DNA from: CAKZLS01 sp963771545
Lineage (GTDB): Bacteria > Pseudomonadota > Alphaproteobacteria > Rhodospirillales > Defluviicoccaceae
Assembly: GCA_963771545.1 (NCBI GenBank)
Contig: CAVYTX010000002.1
Span: 124,001-188,000, forward strand
Length of the DNA stretch: 64,000 bases
Reading direction: 5' to 3'
Below, in pieces: positions 37,805 through 46,646 of the stretch. Position 1 is the stretch's first letter; every line of letters starts with the position of its first letter. Below the pieces are notes generated by a model, which saw only the letters and a list, made by a program, of their open reading frames with translations, did not search any database and was not told the origin of the DNA. A program made the translations under genes and the position numbers.

Positions 37805-39562
37805 TCACGACTTGTGAAGCTTGAAAACCCAGAAACTGCCGCCCTGGTTCAGGTGATTGACAAACTTGGCGACTTCGCCGCCCCACAGCGGAACCGCGCC
37901 GCCCCATCCGGACGTCACGCCGATGTACTGTTCGCCGTCCATCTCCCAAGTGATGGGGGAGGACACGATTCCCGAGCCTGTCTGGAAGCTCCAAACTTCC
38001 TCGCCGGTCTCGGCGTTGAAGGCTTTCAGAAACCCTTCCGGCGTGCCCGTGAAGACAAGATTGCCCTTTGTGGTCAGCACGCCGCCCCAAAGCGGAGACC
38101 TGTTATGGTACTCCCATTTGATATCGCCGGTCTTGGGATCGACTGCTTTGAGGGCGCCGATGTAGTCGTCAAAGATCGGTTTGATGGTGAACGCCGAGCC
38201 GAGATAGGCCGCGCCCTTTTTATAGGTCACCGGCTCGTTCCACATATCCATGCCCCACTCGTTCGCGGGCACATAGAACAACCCCGTGTCCGGATTGTAG
38301 GCCATGGGGTTCCAGTTCTTGCCGCCGAGGAAATTGGGAACCACCCAAACCGTTTCCCCTTTTTGACCGTCGGTTGCCTTGCTTGGATCGCCCGGCCGGT
38401 TGGCTTCGATGAATTTCGGCCGACCGTTCTCGTCGATTCCATCGGCCCATGAGATATTCTTCACGAACGGAAACGCCTTGACCAGTTTTCCGTCGGTTTG
38501 GTTCAGAATATAGAAGTAGCCGTTCTTCTGCGCCGAAGCGACCGCTTTGACGGCCTTTCCGTTCATCTCTAGATCGAAGGGAATGACTTCGCTGATGCTG
38601 TCATAATCCCACGCGTCATTGGGTGTATTTTGGAAATGCCAGACGATCTCTCCGGTGTCCGGATTGATGGCAAGCTGAGATGCGGTGTACAGATTGTCGC
38701 CCTTGCGCAGGTGCGAGTTCCACGGCGCCGGGTTGCCGGAGCCTGTGAACAGTAGGTTGGTGTCGGGATCATAGGTCACGCCATTCCATGGCGCGCCGCC
38801 GCCCCATTTCCACATGTCGCCCGGCCACGTGGCATTGACCGTTCCTGTCATGGTGGACGGCTTGCCGTTTAGCGTCCCGGTGTGACCCTCGACGGTGGGC
38901 CGCTCCCAAACAATCTCTCCGGTCTTGGCATCGAGCGCCCGAATGCGACCGATCACGCCAAATTCACCGCCCGCATTGGTGACGATGACCTTGCCGTTGA
39001 CGATGATGGGCGCCGCGGTGATGGAATAGCCTTCCTTGTAGTCGTCGAGCTTCTTGCTCCACACGACATTGCCGGTCTTGCGGTCGAGGGCGACGACCTT
39101 GGCGTCCAGGGTTCCGAAGTAAACGAGGTCGTCGTACAGCGCGACGCCTCGGTTGATCACGTCGCAGCATGGCAAGATACCCTGCGGAAGCCGTGCGTCG
39201 TATTGCCACACCTCCTCACCGGTCTTGGCGTCGATGGCGTACACGCGCGAATACGATCCGGTCACGTAGATCACGCCGTCGTAGACCATGGCCTGGGATT
39301 CCTGGCCGCGCTGCTTCTCTCCGCCGAAGGAAAACGACCACACGGGCACCAAGTCCTTGGCGTTGCCAGCGTTGATTTGGTCGAGCGGGCTGTAACGATG
39401 CGCTCTCGGACCTAGTCCATAACTGACAACTTGATTGGTCGTCGTCGCATCGTTGAGAATGTCTTGTTCGGTGACGCCTTGCGCTTGCGATGGGTCGATG
39501 CCCATCAGAAGGGTCGCCGCGGAAAAACCGAAAACCAAACCCCTCAAGTTCGAACGCCTCAT
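37805..39562 (-). CDS. PQQ-dependent alcohol dehydrogenase, ExaA/PedH type, probably lanthanide-dependent
   Basis: Periplasmic quinoprotein, 585 residues, oxidising alcohols to aldehydes. Signal peptide ends near SQAQG (~28). The eight-bladed propeller shows the vicinal disulfide Cys132-Cys133 in LPCCDVINRG, the metal ligands Glu200 (GGEFGV) and Asn277 (GNPAPW), catalytic Asp319 and a second Asp321 in AWDYDSISE; the Asp-x-Asp pair marks lanthanide enzymes. Tail blocks GIVSSPITWEMDGEQYIGV and GGSFWVFKLHK match ExaA/PedE/PedH rather than MxaF. ATG 39562 follows a GGGAGG-like site. The operon holds its PedF-type cytochrome just upstream, and pqq genes are 17 kb away. Confidence 0.94.
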   Translation of the reverse strand: MRRSNLRGLVFGFSAATLLMGIDPSQAQGVTEQDILNDATTTNQVVSYGLGPRAHRYSPLDQINAGNAKDLVPVWSFSFGGEKQRGQESQAMVYDGVIYVTGSYSRVYAIDAKTGEEVWQYDARLPQGILPCCDVINRGVALYDDLVYFGTLDAKVVALDRKTGNVVWSKKLDDYKEGYSITAAPIIVNGKVIVTNAGGEFGVIGRIRALDAKTGEIVWERPTVEGHTGTLNGKPSTMTGTVNATWPGDMWKWGGGAPWNGVTYDPDTNLLFTGSGNPAPWNSHLRKGDNLYTASQLAINPDTGEIVWHFQNTPNDAWDYDSISEVIPFDLEMNGKAVKAVASAQKNGYFYILNQTDGKLVKAFPFVKNISWADGIDENGRPKFIEANRPGDPSKATDGQKGETVWVVPNFLGGKNWNPMAYNPDTGLFYVPANEWGMDMWNEPVTYKKGAAYLGSAFTIKPIFDDYIGALKAVDPKTGDIKWEYHNRSPLWGGVLTTKGNLVFTGTPEGFLKAFNAETGEEVWSFQTGSGIVSSPITWEMDGEQYIGVTSGWGGAVPLWGGEVAKFVNHLNQGGSFWVFKLHKS

Positions 39563-39632
39563 GCTACTTTCCCTCCCAGTTACTCGCCCTTGGATTTTCT
39601 CTGACAATCCAAGCGGCCATTCCGTTTGCGAG

Positions 39633-40055
39633 TTATTGCTTTGTTTCCAGCCAAGCCCGGATGGCCCACATGGCCTCCTGGCTCAAAATGCCATCGAAGG
39701 CCGGCATCTTGGTCACACCGTTCTGTTCGTATCCATTCCTTGTCAATTCGATGAACCATTCATCGCCCTCGGCCCCGCGCTCGAGTTCCCGAAGATCGGG
39801 CGCCAAACCGCCCGATTTCGCATCGATCCCATGGCATCGCGCACAGTTCTGGCTGTACCCGACCCCGCCGATCTCAATGGCGCGTTCGTTGCCGCTGTAC
39901 GGATTTTCCGTCCGCCATTCGTCGCCCAGTGGTTCCAGCCCGGTGGTGTCGACGGGTTGGGGCTGGACGTCGCCATGCCCGAATACGTTGGTGGCCGCGA
40001 GCACCGCCATGACGGCAATGCAGACACATATGATTGATCGGTAACTTCCTAACAT
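39633..40055 (-). CDS. PedF/ExaB-type cytochrome c550
   Basis: 140-residue periplasmic cytochrome. A signal sequence (IICVCIAVMAVLAATNVFG) precedes the diagnostic start HGDVQPQPVDTTGLEPLGDEWRTENPY; the heme site is NCARCHG and the distal Met is in VTKMPAF, followed by LSQEAMWAIRAWLE. Such cytochromes accept electrons from quinoprotein ethanol dehydrogenases. ATG 40055 follows GGGAGGG. First gene of the minus-strand operon, divergent from the bc1 genes. Confidence 0.92.
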   Translation of the reverse strand: MLGSYRSIICVCIAVMAVLAATNVFGHGDVQPQPVDTTGLEPLGDEWRTENPYSGNERAIEIGGVGYSQNCARCHGIDAKSGGLAPDLRELERGAEGDEWFIELTRNGYEQNGVTKMPAFDGILSQEAMWAIRAWLETKQ

Positions 40056-40284
40056 TAAAGCCCTCCCGCCAATGGCACCCACGCGAGCGCAGCGTTCGAC
40101 GGGTGCACCTACCTTCATGCCTTGACCCGGGATGCTAGGAGGGTTGCAGCGTTCACAAAAACGCCAGTCGGGAACGCCCCCGACATTGCGATGCGTGACG
40201 TGCAACCTCCAGGTCTCACGTTCGACCAATGGCCCAGTTGAGGCATAGTCATTTTTTGAAGACTAATCTGAGGGTGGAACGTTT

Positions 40285-40410
40285 TGCAATTGATAGAAAG
40301 TCGCACGAACATAATGGGAACTTAACCATTCCGACGGCCGGTCATGCTCGACGGTATAAATCCGGCTATTCATGTTCTTTATTTGTTCCTTATACTTTCT
40401 GTCAATTGCA
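40285..40410. promoter_or_regulatory. Inverted 16-bp motif pair in the divergent promoter region
   Basis: TGCAATTGATAGAAAG (40285-40300) and the inverted TGCAATTGACAGAAAG (40395-40410 on the minus strand) match at 15 of 16 bases, 94 bases apart. They lie between the PedF-type cytochrome operon and the bc1 operon and could bind a shared regulator, possibly the LuxR-type response regulator encoded at 59998. Untested. Confidence 0.45.
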
Positions 40411-40529
40411 CAGGCGAAGAATTGAACGCTATCGTTCGAAAAAAGAACATCGGTTCGCCGTCGCGTTTGCGCCGCCAGTACAATCGTGGTGTCGACAGTA
40501 TGTAAATGTGCAACTAAGGGAGGGATCCG

Positions 40530-41183
40530 GTGAGCCCAATCGACAATCCGGAACGCTTGGACGATCAGTCCCAACAAGAACTCGCCCCCGAGGTTCGGGA
40601 CGCAGAAATCGCGCATGTGCGAGAACTTCTGGAAACCCGGTACATGGCGGATCTCGGCCCGATGAAGAAAGGCTGGGGTCGTCGCCAGTTTCTTAACATA
40701 TCGACAATTGCCGTTAGTTTTGCCGGTCTCAACCTGTTTGTCTGGCCGTTCCTACAGAGTATGAACCCGGCGGCGGACGTGGAAGCGCTGGCAACCACCG
40801 AGGTTGACCTGTCTCCCATCGCGGACGGCCAAAGCGTCACCGTGGTTTGGCGCGGAAAACCGATCTTCGTGCGGCGGCGGACCGAAGAGGAAATCAACGC
40901 GGCCGAAGACGTGGACATAGCGGTCCTGCCTGATCCCGCGCCCGATTCGGCGCGGGTGGAGAAACCGGAATGGCTGGTGGTGGTCGGCCTGTGTACGCAT
41001 CTTGGTTGCGTGCCGAGAGGGCAGCGGTCCACCGACCCCAGGGGTGACTATGGCGGCTGGTTCTGTTCGTGCCACGGCGCTCAGTACGACACCTCGGGGC
41101 GAATCCGCAAAGGTCCGGCGCCGAAGAATATGGAGATCCCTCCATACACGTTCGTCAGCGATGACGTAATCCGAATTGGGTGA
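40530..41183 (+). CDS. petA: Ubiquinol-cytochrome c reductase, Rieske iron-sulfur subunit
   Basis: 217-residue bc1 subunit carrying a 2Fe-2S cluster that takes the first electron from ubiquinol. The twin-arginine motif GWGRRQFLNISTIAVSFAG leads into the single membrane anchor; cluster ligands are in GLCTHLGCVP and FCSCHGAQYD. GTG 40530 follows AAGGGAGGG. An extended N-terminus (~45 residues) before the Tat motif is longer than usual. First of three bc1 genes; the stop nearly overlaps cytochrome b. Confidence 0.95.
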   Translation: MSPIDNPERLDDQSQQELAPEVRDAEIAHVRELLETRYMADLGPMKKGWGRRQFLNISTIAVSFAGLNLFVWPFLQSMNPAADVEALATTEVDLSPIADGQSVTVVWRGKPIFVRRRTEEEINAAEDVDIAVLPDPAPDSARVEKPEWLVVVGLCTHLGCVPRGQRSTDPRGDYGGWFCSCHGAQYDTSGRIRKGPAPKNMEIPPYTFVSDDVIRIG

Positions 41184-41188
41184 AGAGA

Positions 41189-42469
41189 ATGGCGATGGCT
41201 CCACGGCACTGGAATAACGGACTCGTCCAATGGCTCGACGATCGCTTCCCGATCGTGAGCGGGATGCACCACCAGATGTACGAGTATCCCATGCCGCGGA
41301 ACTTGAACTACTGGTGGAGTTTCGGATCGCTCGCCGGCATTGTGCTGGTGATCATGATCTTCAGCGGCGTATTCCTTGCCATGCAGTTTCAACCCAGCGT
41401 TGCGCAGGCGTTCGACAGCATCGAGCAAATCATGCGCGACGTGAATTATGGTTGGCTGATGCGGTACCTGCACCAGACCGGATCGTCGTTGTTTTTTGCG
41501 ATTGTCTACATCCATATATTTCGCGGGATATACTACGGTTCGTACAAAAGCCCCCGCGAGATTACATGGGCAACCGGGGTCTTCATTTTCCTGACCATGA
41601 TGGCGACGGCCTTCATGGGCTACGCCTTGGTTTGGGGTCAGATGAGCTTCTGGGCCGCCACCGCCATCACCAATCTGTTCACCGCCATTCCGTTCTTTGG
41701 CGAAAATGTTACGACCTGGCTTTGGGGCGGCTACTCAATCGACAATCCCACGCTCAATCGTTTTTTTGCTCTTCACTACCTGTTCCCGTTTATCATTTTT
41801 GCGATCGTCGCGATGCATTTGGTCGCCTTGCACACCACCCGATCCAACAATCCGCTTGGAATCGACCTGAAAGACCGGCAGGACTGGATCCCATTCCATC
41901 CGTACTACACCGTCAAGGATCTGGTGGGCGTGGGCGTTTTCGCGACGGTTTTCGCGGTCCTCATATTTTTTCTGCCGGATGCGCTTAGCGAACCCGAAAA
42001 TTATATTCCCGCCGACCCACTGGTCACGCCGGAGCATTTGGTCCCTGAGTGGTACTTCCTGCCCTACTACGCCATTTTGCGGGCAGTACCGGATTTGGGC
42101 TTTGTTTCCGCCAAACTAGCCGGCGTGATCGCTATGTTCGGCGCGCCGATGATCTGGCTGCTGCTGCCGTGGGTCGACCGCTCACCGGTTCGAAGCGCCA
42201 GCTTCCGCCCCATTCACCGGATTTTCTTCTGGGTCCTGGTTGTCAATTGCGTCGTGCTCGGCTGGTGCGGGGCCAACGTGCCCGAGGGCATCTACCTGAT
42301 TATCAGCCGCATTGCGACCGCTTACTATTTCCTGCATTTCCTGGTGGTGATTCCGGTAATCAGCCTGCTCGAGAAACCACGCACGCTGCCGACCAGCATC
42401 AGCAAGCCGATTTTAGAGCGGCCAAATCCGGCGTTCAACCCCACCGTCGCGGCGGGACACGGATCATGA
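41189..42469 (+). CDS. petB: Cytochrome b of the bc1 complex
   Basis: ~426-residue integral membrane subunit with two b hemes and both quinone sites. Heme His pairs are in WLMRYLHQTGSSLFFAIVYIHIFRG and NRFFALHYLFPFIIFAIVAMHLVALH; the Qo motif is PEWYFLPYYAILRAVP. Eight membrane helices are visible. ATG 41189 is preferred, though a GTG at 41180 overlaps the Rieske stop. The stop overlaps cytochrome c1 as ATGA. Confidence 0.96.
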   Translation: MAMAPRHWNNGLVQWLDDRFPIVSGMHHQMYEYPMPRNLNYWWSFGSLAGIVLVIMIFSGVFLAMQFQPSVAQAFDSIEQIMRDVNYGWLMRYLHQTGSSLFFAIVYIHIFRGIYYGSYKSPREITWATGVFIFLTMMATAFMGYALVWGQMSFWAATAITNLFTAIPFFGENVTTWLWGGYSIDNPTLNRFFALHYLFPFIIFAIVAMHLVALHTTRSNNPLGIDLKDRQDWIPFHPYYTVKDLVGVGVFATVFAVLIFFLPDALSEPENYIPADPLVTPEHLVPEWYFLPYYAILRAVPDLGFVSAKLAGVIAMFGAPMIWLLLPWVDRSPVRSASFRPIHRIFFWVLVVNCVVLGWCGANVPEGIYLIISRIATAYYFLHFLVVIPVISLLEKPRTLPTSISKPILERPNPAFNPTVAAGHGS

Positions 42470-43305
42470 GGCGGGCAATGGAGAAATTTCTCATGGTAGC
42501 GGGTTTCATCGCGGTCCTGCCCATGCTTGGCGCCGGCGCGGCGTATGGCGACAGCGGCACGGTGGAGTCCGTCCCGGAACCCGATTGGTCCTTCTCGGGC
42601 CCCTTCGGTCGATACGATCAAGCGGCTCTTCGCCGAGGGCTTCAAGTGTACATCGAAGGGTGCTGGGACTGCCATTCGCTGCGGCACGTGGCCTACCGGA
42701 GCCTGTCGGCGCTTGGCGTCGGCTACGGACCCGAGGATATAAAGGCTCTCGCCGCCGAGTTCGAAGTCGAGGATGGCCCCAACGCCGAGGGTGAAATGTA
42801 TTTGCGGCCGGCCCGTCCGTCGGACCGATTTGCCCCGCCTTACCCCAACACGCAGGCCGCTCGTCTCGCAAACAATGGAATGTACCCTCCGGACCTGTCG
42901 CTGATCACCAAAGCTCGAAAAGACGGTCCGGATTACCTGTACGCGCTGCTGGTGGGATATACTGATCCCCCCGCGGGGGAAGTGCCTGCCCCGGGCATGT
43001 ATTACAATCGGCACGCACCCGGTCATTACACCGGGATGAAAGCGCCGCTGCTCGACAACCTCGTTGAATATGACGACGGCACCGAGGCGAAGGTGGAGCA
43101 AATGTCCAAGGACGTAACCGAATTTCTCGCCTGGGCGGCCGATCCGCACATGAACGAACGGAAGAGTCTAGGAATACGGGTCGTCATCTTTCTTGTCCTG
43201 CTCACCATTATGTTTATCGCGCTCAAGAAAGAGGTCTGGGCCCATCTGTACACGCCGCCCCAGCGGAACAAAGACGACGGCGAAATAGTGAACGAACCGA
43301 AGTAG
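42466..43305 (+). CDS. petC: Cytochrome c1 of the bc1 complex
   Basis: 279 residues with a signal peptide (FLMVAGFIAVLPMLGAGAAYG), heme site EGCWDCHSLRHVAY, YPPDLSLITKAR, the NYLPPYPNTQAA-like stretch APPYPNTQAARLANNG and the C-terminal anchor IRVVIFLVLLTIMFIALKKEVW. Transfers electrons from the Rieske protein to soluble cytochromes c. ATG 42466 is translationally coupled to cytochrome b. Confidence 0.95.
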   Translation: MRRAMEKFLMVAGFIAVLPMLGAGAAYGDSGTVESVPEPDWSFSGPFGRYDQAALRRGLQVYIEGCWDCHSLRHVAYRSLSALGVGYGPEDIKALAAEFEVEDGPNAEGEMYLRPARPSDRFAPPYPNTQAARLANNGMYPPDLSLITKARKDGPDYLYALLVGYTDPPAGEVPAPGMYYNRHAPGHYTGMKAPLLDNLVEYDDGTEAKVEQMSKDVTEFLAWAADPHMNERKSLGIRVVIFLVLLTIMFIALKKEVWAHLYTPPQRNKDDGEIVNEPK

Positions 43306-43322
43306 CCCGAAGCGAGGACACG

Positions 43323-44321
43323 ATGGAGCGCTGGTTGAAATCACGGATGCTTGGCGTCGTGGTGATCGCCTTGATGCTGGTGACGCTGGCGCGTGACGGA
43401 ATCAGCGCGGAACTCGAGACGGTCAGGATCGGTGTTCTCAAGTTCGGGACGGTCAACTGGGAGCTGGACGTCATCCAGCATTATGGATTGGCCGAAGCCG
43501 AGGGCATGCGGCTGGACGTGGTTGAACTGGCGAGCACGCCGGCGACAACGGTGGCGTTTCAGGCCGGTGAAGTAGACATCATTGTCACGGATTGGTTTTG
43601 GGTTTCGCGCCAGCGTCATGAAGGACGCGACTACTCGTTCGTTCCCTATTCGACCGCCGTCGGCGCCCTCGTGGTGCCGTCGAATTCTCCCATCCGCGGC
43701 TTAACGGACCTCCCGGGCCGGCGTCTCGGTATCGCCGGAGGCCCCCTGGACAAAAGCTGGCTGTTGCTGCGCGCGCTTGCCCAACAACGCCATGGCATCG
43801 ACCTGGACGCCAACGTCGACAAAGTCTTCGGCGCGGCGCCCTTGCTGACCAAACAGATCGAAACCGGGGAGATCGAAGCCGTCGTCAACTACTGGCACTA
43901 CGCCGCGCGCCTACAAGCGCGGGGGATGACCCGGTTGCTTGGTGTGCGCGAGGTTGCCCGATCGCTGGGAGTCGACGCCGATGTCCCGATGCTCGGCTAC
44001 GTGTTTCGCGAACAGTGGGCGCGCGACAATGACGGCGTGATGCAGGCGTTTGCGCGAGCCTCTCAAAAGGCCAAGGAAATCCTGCGTGTCTCGGACGAGG
44101 AATGGGACCGATTGCGGCCGCTGATGCGGGTAAAGGACGACGCTACCGCAGTGGCATTGCGAGATGGTTACCGTGCCGGTATACCCAAAAACTGGGGAGA
44201 GCGGGAACGCGCCGGCGCGTCGCGGATCCTTGCCATCCTCGCCGACCTGGGTGGTGAACAACTGGTGGGAACGGAGTTGGTGCTCGCGGACGGGACGTTC
44301 TGGTCAGAGGTAACATATTGA
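43323..44321 (+). CDS. ABC transporter substrate-binding protein, nitrate/sulfonate/taurine (NMT1) type
   Basis: 332-residue periplasmic binding protein with a signal peptide (LGVVVIALMLVTLARDGISA). The fold follows the NMT1/SsuA pattern: VRIGVLKFGTVNWELDVIQHYGLAEAEG, VAFQAGEVDIIVTDWFWVSRQR, LTDLPGRRLGIAGGPLDKSW. It lies 18 bases after cytochrome c1 and heads an importer with the next two genes. Linkage to the PQQ locus suggests it brings in something the pathway needs, such as a substrate or an oxyanion, but the ligand cannot be read from sequence. Confidence 0.85.
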   Translation: MERWLKSRMLGVVVIALMLVTLARDGISAELETVRIGVLKFGTVNWELDVIQHYGLAEAEGMRLDVVELASTPATTVAFQAGEVDIIVTDWFWVSRQRHEGRDYSFVPYSTAVGALVVPSNSPIRGLTDLPGRRLGIAGGPLDKSWLLLRALAQQRHGIDLDANVDKVFGAAPLLTKQIETGEIEAVVNYWHYAARLQARGMTRLLGVREVARSLGVDADVPMLGYVFREQWARDNDGVMQAFARASQKAKEILRVSDEEWDRLRPLMRVKDDATAVALRDGYRAGIPKNWGERERAGASRILAILADLGGEQLVGTELVLADGTFWSEVTY

Positions 44322-44328
44322 CGATCCA

Positions 44329-45078
44329 GTGAAACCACCACGTCGCCGCTGGTATGGAGCCGTCTCGGCTCTGGCGTTCTTCGGTGTGTGGCAGGTGGCT
44401 GCCGCTTTGCTCGAAAGCGACCTGTTGCCGGGACCCGTGGCGGTCGCCGAGGTTATCATCCGGCAGACCGCGACCGGGGAACTTCCCTACAATCTCACCA
44501 TCACGCTGGCGCGAGTGGCCGCCAGCTTCGTGGTGGCCACGGCGATCGGCACCGCCATCGGCGTTGCGATGGGACGATCGGGCCTCGTCGATCGCCTGTT
44601 CGATTTCTGGATTCTCGTTTTTCTGAACATGCCGGCGTTGGTGGTCATCATCCTCGCGTACGTCTGGATGGGCCTGGTGGAGGCAGCCGTCGTCGTCGCC
44701 GTCGCCATCAACAAGATCCCTAACGTGGCGGTCACGCTCCGCGAAGGCGCGCGCGCGCTGGATCGCGACTACCAGGAGATGGCCCAGAGCTTCGCTCTCG
44801 GCCGGCGCGCGCGCCTGTTTCACGTCGTTCTGCCGCAGTTGTATCCTTTCATAGCGGCGAGCGCGCGCACCGGCCTCGCCCTGATCTGGAAAATCGTGCT
44901 GGTGGCGGAACTGCTGGGCCAAAGCAATGGCGTGGGATTCCAACTGAACCTGTATTTTCAACTATTCGATATCGCCGGTATCCTGGCCTATGCCTTCAGT
45001 TTCATCCTGGTCATCCAAGCCGTGGAGGTGTTCTTGCTTCAGCCCATAGAGCGTCGCGTCAATCGTTGGCGGCGTTGA
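44329..45078 (+). CDS. ABC transporter permease, SsuC/TauC type
   Basis: 249 residues with six hydrophobic segments and the cytoplasmic EAA-type loop REGARALDRDYQEMAQSFALGRRARLFHVVLPQLYPFI that docks the ATPase. The N-terminus GAVSALAFFGVWQVAAALL is the usual first helix. Starts with GTG 44329, eight bases after the binding protein, and ends five bases before the ATPase gene. Confidence 0.88.
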   Translation: MKPPRRRWYGAVSALAFFGVWQVAAALLESDLLPGPVAVAEVIIRQTATGELPYNLTITLARVAASFVVATAIGTAIGVAMGRSGLVDRLFDFWILVFLNMPALVVIILAYVWMGLVEAAVVVAVAINKIPNVAVTLREGARALDRDYQEMAQSFALGRRARLFHVVLPQLYPFIAASARTGLALIWKIVLVAELLGQSNGVGFQLNLYFQLFDIAGILAYAFSFILVIQAVEVFLLQPIERRVNRWRR

Positions 45079-45082
45079 AACG

Positions 45083-45823
45083 ATGGACATCAACATCCAA
45101 ACCAAGGCGTTTCCCGCCGTGGGAGAGGCGAATGCGAAAACCGTGCTCAAGGAAATCCACTTGTCGCTCGACTCCGGAGAGTTCGTCTCCGTGTTCGGCC
45201 CGTCGGGATGCGGAAAGACCACGTTGCTCAACATCGTCGCCGGACTCGACGCGGACTTCGCGGGGTCCGTCGAGCTGATTTCCGACGGACTGCGTCCCCG
45301 GGTCGGCTATGTGTTTCAGACCGCGCGGTTGTTGCCGTGGATGACCGTTGAAGACAACATCCGGCTGGTGCTGCCCTCGCGAACCGGCGCCGATGAGAAG
45401 GTGTCCAAGGTTCTCAAGGACGTGGATCTGGAGGATCTGCGACATGTCTATCCAAACCGTCTGTCGGTGGGAATGTCGCGGCGCGTGGCCCTGGCCCGCG
45501 CGTTCGTGGTCGCGCCGGACATTCTGCTCATGGACGAACCTTTCGTTTCGCTCGACGAGGCCACGGCAACCCGCTTACGCGGGCTTCTGCTCGCCATGTT
45601 GAGCCAACGGCCGACCACCGTTCTGTTCGTGACCCACGGTCTGGCCGAGGCGATTTTCCTGGCGGACCGGATCGTGTTTCTTTCCCCAGCGCCCGCCGTG
45701 ATCATCGATGACGTCCCAGTGAATGTGCCGAGGGACCACCGAACCAAGGAGGCCGTGGAGCGGTTTCGCGCCGACCTGCTCGGCCGGCGTGGAGGGATGA
45801 TTCGACGGGCTCTGGATCTCTAG
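45083..45823 (+). CDS. ABC transporter ATPase, SsuB/TauB type
   Basis: 246 residues. Walker A FGPSGCGKTTLLN, Q-loop VFQTARLLPWMTVEDNI, Walker B ILLMDEPFVSLDE and the switch His in VLFVTHGLAEA are all present. The signature motif is weak, LSVGMSRRVALARA in place of LSGGMRQR, as seen in some relatives. Powers the importer formed with the two genes upstream. It converges on the export operon, with only 13 bases between the stops. Confidence 0.9.
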   Translation: MDINIQTKAFPAVGEANAKTVLKEIHLSLDSGEFVSVFGPSGCGKTTLLNIVAGLDADFAGSVELISDGLRPRVGYVFQTARLLPWMTVEDNIRLVLPSRTGADEKVSKVLKDVDLEDLRHVYPNRLSVGMSRRVALARAFVVAPDILLMDEPFVSLDEATATRLRGLLLAMLSQRPTTVLFVTHGLAEAIFLADRIVFLSPAPAVIIDDVPVNVPRDHRTKEAVERFRADLLGRRGGMIRRALDL

Positions 45824-45836
45824 CGATAAAGCGGCA

Positions 45837-46646
45837 TCAGCCGCCGGCCCCGGCCTTGCGCCGCATCATGCCCTTGGCGGGGCTGTAGCCGTAGATGGCC
45901 AGCCCGAGCAGGACCGCCAGCGCCAGCACCGTGTAGGCCAGCGCCTCCCAATTGATCTGGCCATAGAGGGCGAACCGGACGAGCTCCACCGCATGGGTGA
46001 ACGGATTCACCGAGCATATGCGATAGAGCGCGACGCTCGATTCCTGCATCTTCCATAACGGGTAGAGGGCCGACGACAGGAAAAACATAGGGAAAATCAC
46101 GAAGTTCATGATGCCGGCGAAATTCTCCAGCTGACGGATGGTGGACGACAGCAGAAGGCCCACCGCGCCAAGCATCAATCCGGCGACGACGAGCGCGGGA
46201 AGCACCACCAGGTACCCGAGCACGGGGAGCTCGATGCCGAACAGGTAGGCGATGAGCAGAAACGTATAGACCTGCAATATGGATACGGCCGTCCCGGCAA
46301 GAAGCTTGCATGTGAGCAGGTACCAGCGCGGCAGCGGCGTGACCATGAGGATGCGCATGCTCCCCATCTCGCGGTCGTAGACCATGGAGAGCGAGCTCTG
46401 CATGCCATTGAACAGCAGGATCATGCCGATGAGGCCGGGGACGATGTAGACCTCGTAAGTGATGTAGGTTTCGTAGGGTGGAATGATGGACACCCCGAGC
46501 GCCGCGCGAAAACCGGCGGCGAACACCAGGAGCCAAACCAGGGGACGCACGAGGGCGGCGAGAAAGCGCTCGCGCTGCTTGAGAAACCGGAGCACTTCGC
46601 GTAACACGATGCCCTTGAAACAGCGGAGATAGTGGGACGAGATCAT
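45837..46646 (-). CDS. ABC-2 type permease of the PQQ alcohol dehydrogenase-linked ABC system
   Basis: 269 residues with six membrane segments and the ABC-2 pattern RPLVWLLVFAAGF, YIVPGLIGMILLFNGMQSSLSMVYDREMGSMRILMVTPLPR and FVIFPMFFLSSALYPLW. ABC-2 permeases usually export. The ATG overlaps the ATPase stop as ATGA. Last gene of a four-gene operon (binding protein, propeller, ATPase, permease) that occurs beside PQQ alcohol dehydrogenases in other proteobacteria; substrate unknown. Confidence 0.88.
   Translation of the reverse strand: MISSHYLRCFKGIVLREVLRFLKQRERFLAALVRPLVWLLVFAAGFRAALGVSIIPPYETYITYEVYIVPGLIGMILLFNGMQSSLSMVYDREMGSMRILMVTPLPRWYLLTCKLLAGTAVSILQVYTFLLIAYLFGIELPVLGYLVVLPALVVAGLMLGAVGLLLSSTIRQLENFAGIMNFVIFPMFFLSSALYPLWKMQESSVALYRICSVNPFTHAVELVRFALYGQINWEALAYTVLALAVLLGLAIYGYSPAKGMMRRKAGAGG

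Noticed and set aside
37805..39562. Methanol dehydrogenase XoxF/MxaF assignment for the quinoprotein
   Set aside because: The sequence follows ExaA/PedE across its length, and a PedF-type cytochrome lies next to it in place of a XoxG/XoxJ set; only the Asp-x-Asp feature is shared with XoxF.
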